Part shown: positions 1 through 6,868 of the stretch, piece after piece | Layout of the letters: each line of letters begins with the position of its first letter | Position numbering within the stretch: the first letter of the stretch is position 1 | From: Alphaproteobacteria bacterium | GTDB lineage: Bacteria; Myxococcota_A; UBA796; GCA-2862545 | Length of the DNA stretch: 64,000 bases | NCBI GenBank assembly: GCA_020632875.1 | Contig: JACKET010000001.1 | Location: forward strand, 372,001 to 436,000 | Direction of reading: 5' to 3' | The notes under the pieces: model-generated | Databases searched by the model: none | Told to the model about the DNA's origin: nothing | What the model saw: only the letters and a program-made list of their open reading frames with translations | Made by a program: the position numbers and the translations under genes

Positions 1-875
1 GTGCGAAGCGCATCGTCGCCGAGACCGGGGCCGGGCAGCACGGCGTCGCGAGCGCTGCGGCATGCGCGAGGCTCGGCATGGGCTGCCGGGTGTACATGGG
101 GGCGGTCGACGTCGAGCGGCAGGCTCCCAATGTCGCGCGAATGAAGCTCTTCGGCGCCGAGGTCGTCCCGGTGACGGCGGGCGACGCGACCCTGCGAGCC
201 GCGATCGACGAAGCGATGCGCGACTGGGTGAGCGACCCGCTCGGCACCTTCTACCTGCTCGGCAGCGCGGTCGGTCCGCACCCCTACCCGTGGCTCGTGC
301 GCGAGCTCCAGAGCGTCATCGGCCGCGAGGCCCGCCAGCAGGCCCTCGCGACGACCGGGCGCCTCCCGGACGTCGTCGTGGCGTGCGTCGGGGGAGGCAG
401 CAACGCCATCGGTGCCTTCGCGCCGTTCGTCGAAGACGATGCCGTCGCCCTGCTCGGCGTCGAGGCCGGGGGCTCCGGCCCGGGCCTCGGCCAGCACGCC
501 GCCACGATCGTGCACGGCCGGCCCGGGGTGCTGCACGGCACGTACAGCCAGCTCCTCCAGGACGAGCACGGCCAGATCCACGAGACCCACAGCGTCTCGG
601 CAGGTCTCGACTACCCCGGCGTGGGCCCCGAGCACGCGCACCTCGCCGCGACCGGCCGCGCGACCTACACCGCGGCCACCGACACCGAAGCGCTCGACGC
701 CCTCGAAGAGGTCGCCCGCATGGAGGGCATCCTCGTCGCGCTCGAGACCGCGCACGCCTTCGCAGGCGCTCGGGTCTGGGCGGCCGCCAACCCCGGCAAG
801 ACCGTGCTGATCTGCGTCTCGGGGCGCGGCGACAAGGATCTCGGCATCCTGCAGAGTGTCGGGAGGGCCGGATGA
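1..875 (+). CDS. trpB: Tryptophan synthase beta chain, 3' part (5' end outside window)
   Basis: The reading frame is open from the first bases (first full codon at position 3). It begins AKRIVAETGAGQHGVAS, the substrate-binding loop of TrpB, so the N-terminal third with the PLP lysine lies upstream of the window. Later the phosphate-binding glycine loop VGGGSNAIGAF and the C-terminal region SGRGDKDL are present. TrpB condenses indole with serine to make tryptophan, in complex with TrpA. The stop overlaps the trpA start as ATGA (872-875), so the two are translationally coupled. The part seen is intact and collinear with the family. The ATG at 78 is internal. Confidence 0.96.
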   Translation, partial: AKRIVAETGAGQHGVASAAACARLGMGCRVYMGAVDVERQAPNVARMKLFGAEVVPVTAGDATLRAAIDEAMRDWVSDPLGTFYLLGSAVGPHPYPWLVRELQSVIGREARQQALATTGRLPDVVVACVGGGSNAIGAFAPFVEDDAVALLGVEAGGSGPGLGQHAATIVHGRPGVLHGTYSQLLQDEHGQIHETHSVSAGLDYPGVGPEHAHLAATGRATYTAATDTEALDALEEVARMEGILVALETAHAFAGARVWAAANPGKTVLICVSGRGDKDLGILQSVGRAG

Positions 876-1630
876 GCGCCGCGCGCCTCGAAGCCGCGAT
901 CCGCAATCCACGCGGCGGACACGGCATCGCGCTCATGCCCTACCTCACCGCGGGGTATCCTGAGAGAGAGGGTTTTCCGGAGCTTCTGGCCCGGGTCGGG
1001 GCCATCGCGGATGCGATCGAGATCGGCGTGCCGTTCACAGATCCCATGGCCGATGGCACCACCATCCAGGAGACTTCTCGCAGAGCCCTCGAGAACGGTG
1101 TCACGCTTCCCTGGATCCTCGACACCGTGAAGCACACGGAGACCCCCGCCGCTTGCGTCCTGATGAGCTACTTCAACCCGCTGCTGGCCTACGGGCTCGA
1201 GCGCCTCGTGGTCGACGCGGCGGATGCGGGGGTGTGCGGGTTCATCGTGCCGGACCTGCCGCTGGAGGAAGCGGGGCCGTTCCGGGAGCTGTGCGAAGCG
1301 CAGGGCCTGGCGCTCGTGATGCTCGTGACGCCGGTGACCGCGCCGGAGCGGCTGAAGCGCGTGTGTGCGGCGTCGAGCGGCTTCGTGTACGCGGTGACGG
1401 TGACGGGGGTGACGGGCACCTCGGCAGACCCGGCGCAGCTCGTGGCCTACCTCACGCGCCTCCGCGCAGTGACCAACCTGCCGGTGTGTGCGGGGTTCGG
1501 GATCCGGAGCCGGGAGGACGTGGCGCGGCTCGAGGGCGTGGCGCACGGGGCGATCGTGGGCACGGCGATGCTCGACGCCTTGCGCGATGGGCGCGATCCG
1601 GTGCGCTTCTTGGAGTCCTTGCGGTCGTGA
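872..1630 (+). CDS. trpA: Tryptophan synthase alpha chain
   Basis: A 252-residue TIM barrel of normal length, cleaving indole-3-glycerol phosphate to indole for TrpB. The two catalytic acids are visible: Glu50 in DAIEIGVPF and Asp61 in TDPMADG. The phosphate-binding region GFGIRSREDV and GAIVGTAM follow near the C-terminus. The ATG at 872 overlaps the trpB stop. A purine-rich stretch, GGGAGG, lies about 5 bases upstream inside trpB. The last codons overlap the next gene by 4 bases (GTGA), so trpB, trpA and the following small gene look like the end of a trp operon. Confidence 0.96.
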   Translation: MSAARLEAAIRNPRGGHGIALMPYLTAGYPEREGFPELLARVGAIADAIEIGVPFTDPMADGTTIQETSRRALENGVTLPWILDTVKHTETPAACVLMSYFNPLLAYGLERLVVDAADAGVCGFIVPDLPLEEAGPFRELCEAQGLALVMLVTPVTAPERLKRVCAASSGFVYAVTVTGVTGTSADPAQLVAYLTRLRAVTNLPVCAGFGIRSREDVARLEGVAHGAIVGTAMLDALRDGRDPVRFLESLRS

Positions 1631-2112
1631 CGGCCTGCGAGCTCGACCCGCCGGACTGCGCGCTGACCGGGGAGATCGAGAAGCTCGACATCCGGCGGGG
1701 GCCTTCGGTGCCCGAGTTCGTCGCGATGCTCGAAGCGCCGCTCGAGGGCCTCGTCGTGCGGGACGGTGCCCAGCAGGCGGGCACCTGGTCTCTCGACCTC
1801 TCGGAGCTCACCGCCGACACCGCGCGCCTCGGTGAGCAGTGCCCCGACCTCTCGCTCGAGGGGCGCGCGACCCTCACGCTCGAGACGACCGGCGCGACGC
1901 TGACCGGCACCGGAGAGCTCGTGCTCGACAGCTGGACGGTCGAGGGCTGGGAGGCCGAGATCGTCAGCCAGCGCGCCGAGATCGGCCCCTACACGGGCAC
2001 CCTGCGCATGCGCTTCGGTGGAGACGACTTCGATCACGTCGACTTCAGCGAAGGCGGCTTCGGCGGCAACGACGGCGAGGTCTCGACCGAGCTGTTGTTC
2101 TCCACCCGCTGA
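1627..2112 (+). CDS. Small secreted protein, possible lipoprotein, coupled to trpA
   Basis: I do not recognise a family. From the GTG at 1627 the product is 161 residues and starts MTACELDPPDC. It is rich in acidic residues and short beta-like segments and has two early cysteines and another near residue 75. The same frame is open upstream inside trpA and encodes GALLGVLAVVTAC just before this point, which looks like a lipoprotein signal ending in a lipobox Cys. The nearest upstream in-frame start is GTG 1486, which would add a long Arg-rich leader. The true start is therefore uncertain. The 3' end overlaps the convergent WYL gene by 79 bases. That a protein is made is likely; its start and location are inferred. 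Confidence 0.6.
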   Translation: MTACELDPPDCALTGEIEKLDIRRGPSVPEFVAMLEAPLEGLVVRDGAQQAGTWSLDLSELTADTARLGEQCPDLSLEGRATLTLETTGATLTGTGELVLDSWTVEGWEAEIVSQRAEIGPYTGTLRMRFGGDDFDHVDFSEGGFGGNDGEVSTELLFSTR

Positions 2113-3023
2113 GCCGAGCCCGGAGCCTCCCCTCGCGGGGGAACCGAGGTCTCGGCAGTCGAGGCGGTTCGCGTGCCACTGGCCCGTCGCGCCATCCGGG
2201 CGAGGTTCTCGGCGCGGATCCGCGGACGGGACTTCGGCTCGGTACGCGGCACGCGTGTGCGCCCGGTGTGCCCGCCCAGGACCGTGGAGAGGTGCACCTC
2301 GACATCCTCCTCGCGCCGTCGATCCCACCCGCTCAGGACGAACCCCTCGGGCCGGAGCTCGAATCGCACGGGCTCGACGGCCATCGCCCGGCGCTTCCCT
2401 CCGACGTCGGTGGTCACGGCGAACACACGGCTCTCGCCTACGCTGCGCTCGAGCCCCTCGAAGGCCGATGCGGGGAGGCCGATGGGTCTCGGCTCTGCGA
2501 GCAACCCCTCGCACAGGCGGCGCAGCCAGCGGGCCCGCTGCTCGGGCACGGTTCGGAGGAGGATCTCGAGGAACGCCCGCGGGTCGCGCGTGGTGGGCAG
2601 GATCCCCTGCTGGGCGGCGGCCGCCAGCCCGACGACGATCTCGCGGAGCGCGTCGCTCGGGAGGTCGAGCGGGGCGGGCTTGCAGTCGGCCGCCAGCCAG
2701 AACCCGCCGCGGCGGCCGCCGACCGCGAGCACCGCGTACCCGTCGGTGCGGAGGGCCTCGATGTCGCGGTACAGCGTGCGCAGGCTGACCCCGAGAGTGC
2801 CCGCCAGCACGTGCGCGGGCGTTCGGCCCTCCCGGAGGAGCCTGAGGAGCTTTCGCTGCCGAGCATCCGGGGTGACGCGCGCGCGGGGCGGGCGGGGACG
2901 CCGCTGGCGTGCTTCGCGGGCTGCCCATGTGCTGCCGGGGCCGCGGTACAGCCAGGCGCCGGGATCGCGGTGGTGACGGGAACAGCGGACGAAGCTCGGA
3001 GAATCGTAGATGGACCAGCTCAT
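2034..3023 (-). CDS. HTH/WYL-domain transcriptional regulator (YafY type)
   Basis: A 329-residue DeoR-like winged helix-turn-helix lies at about residues 50-105. It shows LLREGRTPAHVLAGTLGVS, then RTLYRDIEALRTDGYAV and GGRRGGFWL. A WYL domain follows (MAVEPVRFELRPEGFVLSGWD). Such proteins bind DNA through the N-terminus and sense a ligand, often a nucleotide or nucleic acid, through WYL. Two things are odd. The first 50 residues before the HTH are Arg/Pro-rich and not typical. The last 60 residues are low-complexity and overlap the end of the convergent gene. ATG 3023 is the only good in-frame start upstream of the HTH. A palindrome 73 bases upstream could be its own operator. Confidence 0.8.
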   Translation of the reverse strand: MSWSIYDSPSFVRCSRHHRDPGAWLYRGPGSTWAAREARQRRPRPPRARVTPDARQRKLLRLLREGRTPAHVLAGTLGVSLRTLYRDIEALRTDGYAVLAVGGRRGGFWLAADCKPAPLDLPSDALREIVVGLAAAAQQGILPTTRDPRAFLEILLRTVPEQRARWLRRLCEGLLAEPRPIGLPASAFEGLERSVGESRVFAVTTDVGGKRRAMAVEPVRFELRPEGFVLSGWDRRREEDVEVHLSTVLGGHTGRTRVPRTEPKSRPRIRAENLARMARRASGTRTASTAETSVPPRGEAPGSAQRVENNSSVETSPSLPPKPPSLKST

Positions 3024-3046
3024 GCGTCCAAGGTAGCCCTCGACGC

Positions 3047-3110
3047 GGACAGAAAATGGCTCCGGTCAGATTCTGGCGCCCGCCGCGATCCCCGCGGACA
3101 GATTCTGTCC
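3047..3110. promoter_or_regulatory. Palindrome and repeated half-sites upstream of the WYL regulator
   Basis: GGACAGATTCTGTCC at 3096-3110 is a perfect 7+1+7 inverted repeat. Imperfect copies of its left arm occur at 3047-3053 (GGACAGA) and 3064-3076 (GGTCAGATTCTGG). All lie 24-87 bases upstream of the regulator start at 3023. The spacing and symmetry fit an operator for the adjacent DNA-binding protein. The assignment is inference from position only. Confidence 0.4.
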
Positions 3111-3141
3111 GGCGGAGATCGAGGGGGGCGCCATCGAGCTC

Positions 3142-3583
3142 GCTGCGCAATCGCTGCCGTCGGGTGGCAGGGAAAGCGCAGGGGCCGGGCCGGTGGCGCT
3201 GCGCAATCGCTGCCGTCGGGTGGCAGCGAAAGCGCAGGGGTCGGGGCCGATAGCGCTGCGCAATCGCTGCCATCGGGTGGCAGTGAAAGCGCAGGGGTCG
3301 GGGCCGGTGGCGCTGCGCATTCGTGGCCGTCGGGTGGCAGCGAAAGCGCAGGGGGGCGGGGGCCGACGGCGCTGCGCATTCGTGGTTGTCGGGTGGCAGC
3401 GAAAGCGCAGGGGTCGGGGTCCGACGGCGCTGCGCATTCGTGGCCGTCGGGTGGCAGCGATAGCGCAGGGGTCGGGGCCGGTGGCGCTGCGCATTCGTGG
3501 CCGTCGGATGGCAGCGAAAGCGCAGGGGCGGGGCCGATGGTGCTGCGCATTCCCCGCCATCGGGTGGCAGCGATTGCGCACGG
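3142..3583. repeat. Eight tandem copies of a hairpin-forming repeat, period 56-59 bp
   Basis: Copies start near 3142, 3196, 3254, 3311, 3370, 3428, 3485 and 3541. Each has a left arm like TGCGCAATCGCTGCC, a 7-base centre such as ATCGGGT, and a right arm like GGCAGCGAAAGCGCA. The right arm is the near reverse complement of the left, so each unit can fold into a 15-bp imperfect stem. A GGGGTCGGGGCC-like linker follows. The array fills most of the 752-base gap between the WYL regulator and the Sel1 gene. The remaining 3584-3775 shows no gene and no structure I can name. Related copies occur at 48433-48648. Confidence 0.85.
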
Positions 3584-3775
3584 ATCCCGACGCGAAGGTC
3601 CCCCTCCTCGAGCGCAGGAGCGCTTCGCCGACCCCGAGCGCCGTCTCCGCCTCGTCTCCGCCCCCTGGGGGCCGATCGCGGAGCGCCGAGCGCAGTCCGG
3701 AGGCCGACGGAGGAGGCCGCAGGCGGAGCGAGAGAATCCCGCGCTCCGGGAGGGTTGCCATCCCCAGGAAGCGAA

Positions 3776-5023
3776 TCAGAGCTTCGGGGCGCGCTTGCAG
3801 GCTTCTTCGATGCCTTTGGCGCAGGCCGTGCCGTAGAGCTCCCGGGCGCGCTCTTTGTCTTTGTCGACCCCGGCGCCCTTCCAGTGCGCGTTCGCCAGCG
3901 CGTTGCAGGATGCCGCCTGGCCGAGCTCGCAGCCCTTCGCGTGCAGGCTCGCGGACCGGACGGCGTCGTAGCGCGCGCCCTTCGCCCCCAGCGCGTCGCC
4001 CAGGATCGTGCAGGCCTCGCCGATGCCCGACTCGCAGGCGGTGCGGAGCAGCTCGCGGCCCTTGTCGAAGTCTTCGGGGAGCATGCTCTTGCCGAGCATG
4101 CCGCAGCTGTACGGGTCGTCGAGATCGCAGCCCTTCTCGCGCAGTGCCTTCGCCTTCGCGGTGTCGCGCGCGTCGCCCATGAGCTCGGCCTCGACGAGAT
4201 CGGCGCCGTTCGCGCACGCCACCGCGACACCCCGCTCGCAGCCGGCCTCCCAGAGGGCCAGGCGCCCGGGAGGGTCCTCCTCGGCGCGCATGCCGGCGGC
4301 GTACAGCTTCTCGAGGTTGTTGCAGGCGGCCTCGTGCCCGCCGTCGCAGGCCCGGATGTAGAGCGCGACGGCCGCGGGGGGATCGGGCTTGCGGCCGTCG
4401 ATCGAGAGGTGCGCGAGCAGGCCGAGGCTGTTGCAGCCGCCGAGGTACCCGGCGTCGCACGCCTTCGCGTAGTACTCGCGGGCCTTGTCGAGGTCGCGCT
4501 TCACGCCGAGACCGGCGTGGTACAGCGCGCCCATCCGCCGGCAACCGGCCATCTCGCCCTGCTGACAGGCCGTCTGGTGCATGGCGAGCGCCGCGGCTTC
4601 GTCCTTCTCGACGCCCACGCCGAGCTGGAGCAGGGCCCCCTTCTCGACGCAGCCGCGCTCGAGCCCCGCCGTGCAGGCCGTCTCGAAGAAGCGCATGGCG
4701 TCGGACGCTTCGGGGGCCTCCTGGTGGTAGATGCCCGGCGTGATCTGGGCCTTGCTCCACCCCACGGCGAGGCACGAGGCGGGGTGCCCGGCCCCACAGC
4801 TCGCCTCGAGCGCCGTGCGGGCGCTCTGGAGCTCGCCGGGCCTCCACGGACGGTCGCACGCCAGCTGCTCGCCGGCTTCGCAGGCCTTCGCGTAGGCGGC
4901 GTCGACCGCGGCGTCGTCGGCGTGGATGCCGTCTTCGTGGAAGTCGAGCACGAGGGCGGCGGTGAACTCGGCGAGGCCGGGCCGCGCGTCCTGGGCGAAG
5001 GCGAGGGTGAGGAGCGCGATCAC
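3776..5023 (-). CDS. Secreted Sel1-like repeat protein, cysteine-rich (Hcp-like)
   Basis: A 415-residue protein starting MIALLTLAFAQ, a short signal peptide. It then carries about nine Sel1-like (TPR-related) repeats, such as KACDAGYLGGCNSLGLLAH. Each repeat has a pair of cysteines about seven residues apart, as in the Helicobacter cysteine-rich proteins where they form disulfides. This suggests an exported protein-protein interaction scaffold. The GTG start at 5023 overlaps the stop of the SRPBCC gene (GTGA, 5020-5023), so the two are coupled. No enzymatic motif is seen. Confidence 0.82.
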   Translation of the reverse strand: MIALLTLAFAQDARPGLAEFTAALVLDFHEDGIHADDAAVDAAYAKACEAGEQLACDRPWRPGELQSARTALEASCGAGHPASCLAVGWSKAQITPGIYHQEAPEASDAMRFFETACTAGLERGCVEKGALLQLGVGVEKDEAAALAMHQTACQQGEMAGCRRMGALYHAGLGVKRDLDKAREYYAKACDAGYLGGCNSLGLLAHLSIDGRKPDPPAAVALYIRACDGGHEAACNNLEKLYAAGMRAEEDPPGRLALWEAGCERGVAVACANGADLVEAELMGDARDTAKAKALREKGCDLDDPYSCGMLGKSMLPEDFDKGRELLRTACESGIGEACTILGDALGAKGARYDAVRSASLHAKGCELGQAASCNALANAHWKGAGVDKDKERARELYGTACAKGIEEACKRAPKL

Positions 5024-5496
5024 CGGACCTGGTCCTCGAGGGCCGACAGGGCGTTCTCGTAGCACACGATCCAGCTCGGCCGGACCTCTTCGAAGTAGTA
5101 CTTCCGCAGCGGCCACGGCGGGCCGTTGAGGTAGGTCGTGAGCTGCACGCGCGTCCCCTGGTTCGGAGCCTCGGTGAACAGGAACCGTGTGACGAAGCCC
5201 TTCTTCCCCTCGTGGTCGAGCTCGATGCGACGGTCGGGTTCGACGATCTTCAGCTTGGCGGTGAGCCGCCGCTGGAAGCTCTTGATCTGGTAGGTGACCC
5301 GCGCCGGGCCGAGTGCACCGGTGTGCTCCCAGTCCTTCACACAGTCGGTGGGCATCAGCGCCGCGATGTCTTCGGTGCTGTCGACGAGGGCCGCCAGGGC
5401 GGGCGGCGGCGCGGCGATGGTACGCTCGACCGCCACGTCGGCGTTGGCGTCCTTCCAGGGCGAGGCCGCGAGGGCCGGGAGCATGAGGAGCAGCAT
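5020..5496 (-). CDS. Exported SRPBCC/START-like domain protein
   Basis: A 158-residue protein with an N-terminal signal MLLLMLPALAAS, then a helix-grip fold pattern. VAVERTIAAPPPALAALVD is the typical first strand and helix, and a final amphipathic helix follows around SWIVCYENALSALE. Such domains bind hydrophobic ligands in a cavity. ATG 5496 was chosen because the signal peptide begins there. GTG 5514 is the alternative and would add six residues. It is the first gene of a two-gene operon with the Sel1 protein. Its start codon shares the palindrome CATG with the divergent phosphoesterase start. Confidence 0.7.
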   Translation of the reverse strand: MLLLMLPALAASPWKDANADVAVERTIAAPPPALAALVDSTEDIAALMPTDCVKDWEHTGALGPARVTYQIKSFQRRLTAKLKIVEPDRRIELDHEGKKGFVTRFLFTEAPNQGTRVQLTTYLNGPPWPLRKYYFEEVRPSWIVCYENALSALEDQVR

Positions 5497-6181
5497 GGGC
5501 GGGGAGGGTACCACTCTCGCGGTGATCGGGGACGTGCACCACGAGCTCCGCTTGCTGGATCAGGTCCTGGCGCACGTCGAGAGCACCGGTGTGCAGGGCG
5601 TCCTGCTCGTCGGCGACCTCGGCAGCAGCGATCTGTCCTGGGCCGTCCGACGCACGCCGGAGCGGGATGCGCGGTACGTCGACAGCGTGCGGGAGGTCCT
5701 CGCCGCGGTACAGGCGCTGGGCGTTCCGTTCGCGTACGTCCCCGGGAACCACGACCTGCCCGACCTCGACCTGCCCGGCAGCTGTGACGGGCGCGTGGTG
5801 GACGTCGGGGGCCTGCGCATCGGTGGTATCGGTGGGGCGGGGCCCGCGAAGTTCGGGTTCTGCTACGAGTGGGGCGAGGACGACATCCGGGCGCGTCCCC
5901 CGCTCGACTGCGACGTGCTGCTGTGCCACTGCCCGCCGTACGGGGCCCTCGACCGCACGATGCGCGGGCACTCCGCGGGGAGCCGGGCGATCCTCGAACG
6001 GGCCCAGCAGCACCGGGGTTTTCTCTCGTGCGGCCACATCCACGAAGCGCCGGGCGTGGAGTGGGTCGACGGGTGCCTGTGCCTGAACGCCGGGGGGCTC
6101 GGCAAGCCGTTCGGCAGGGCGCAGGTCGGGTACCTGCGGCGCGATGCGGACGGCGACCACGCGTGGCACGTCGTGCTCTGA
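5495..6181 (+). CDS. Calcineurin-like metallophosphoesterase
   Basis: A 228-residue cytosolic protein with all five motifs of the metallophosphatase superfamily in order: GDVHHE, VGDLGSSD, PGNHDLPD, LLCHCPPYG and CGHIHEAPG. These supply the ligands for a two-metal site that hydrolyses phosphomono- or diesters. The small size resembles YfcE/Icc-type phosphodiesterases; the substrate cannot be read from the sequence. Start ATG 5495 gives nine residues before the first metal-binding strand. It lies divergent from the SRPBCC/Sel1 operon with no spacer, so its promoter must lie within the neighbouring gene. Confidence 0.88.
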   Translation: MGGEGTTLAVIGDVHHELRLLDQVLAHVESTGVQGVLLVGDLGSSDLSWAVRRTPERDARYVDSVREVLAAVQALGVPFAYVPGNHDLPDLDLPGSCDGRVVDVGGLRIGGIGGAGPAKFGFCYEWGEDDIRARPPLDCDVLLCHCPPYGALDRTMRGHSAGSRAILERAQQHRGFLSCGHIHEAPGVEWVDGCLCLNAGGLGKPFGRAQVGYLRRDADGDHAWHVVL

Positions 6182-6227
6182 CCTTGCCGCGCCGTGCGCG
6201 GTGCGCACCTTCCGCGCGGGAGGCGCC

Positions 6228-6830
6228 ATGCGCCGCAACGCGTTCAACCTCGTCATCCTGCTCATGCTCGTCGCCACCCTGATGCGCATGGTCCCCAAGG
6301 GCCGCGCCCACCACACGGCCCCGGAGACGCATCCGTCCGAGCACCTCGAGGCCCGGCGGCACACCCGTCCCGAGCCGCACAAGGTCGTGTTCGCGCGCCA
6401 CGAGGCCCCGCCGTCCGCGAATCGCGCGCCGCACGTCGGGGGCCTGCTCGACATCGGGGTCCCCGAGCCGGAGCCGCGCCACATGGACCTCGACGGTCTC
6501 GATGCCACGCGCCGTGCGGCGGTGATGGAGGACGCCGGGCACCAGCTCGCAGCGCTCACCGAGGCCTGCGGGCCCGTCGTGGCCGCGCCGGTCCAGGTGA
6601 TGGCGAACGTCACGCTCGACGACCGCGGGCTCCACACGATGGAGCTCGCGACGTACGAATCCCGCGAGGATGCCGAGATCGGGCTGCACGCGATGCCGAC
6701 GCCCGACCCCGTGCCGCCGGAGCTCGCGCACTGCCTGGACGAGGTGCTCTGGGATTCGCCGTGGTTCGCGCTCGAGCCGGGTGAGGTGCTGGACTTCGCC
6801 CTCACGATGCGGTTCGACGGCACCGACTGA
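6228..6830 (+). CDS. Membrane-anchored exported protein of unknown function
   Basis: The ATG at 6228 has a good ribosome site (GGGAGG, 6 bases upstream). The 200-residue product begins MRRNAFNLVILLMLVATLMRM, a signal anchor. A Pro/His/Arg-rich linker (about residues 25-75) and a folded C-terminal part from about 85 follow. That part includes LTEACGPVVAAPVQVMANVTLDDRG, two cysteines and strand-like segments. It resembles the AgmX/PglI-type C-terminal modules of myxobacterial envelope proteins in layout only. No recognised domain. It is followed after 38 bases by another exported protein on the same strand. Confidence 0.6.
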   Translation: MRRNAFNLVILLMLVATLMRMVPKGRAHHTAPETHPSEHLEARRHTRPEPHKVVFARHEAPPSANRAPHVGGLLDIGVPEPEPRHMDLDGLDATRRAAVMEDAGHQLAALTEACGPVVAAPVQVMANVTLDDRGLHTMELATYESREDAEIGLHAMPTPDPVPPELAHCLDEVLWDSPWFALEPGEVLDFALTMRFDGTD

Positions 6831-6868
6831 AGTTGAAGATCGGCCCGCACGCCGGGCATGATCGGTCG

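Noticed and set aside
3142..3583. CRISPR-like regular spacing of about 57 bp
   Set aside because: The parts between the arms are also conserved, units are palindromic over their length, and no cas genes are present.
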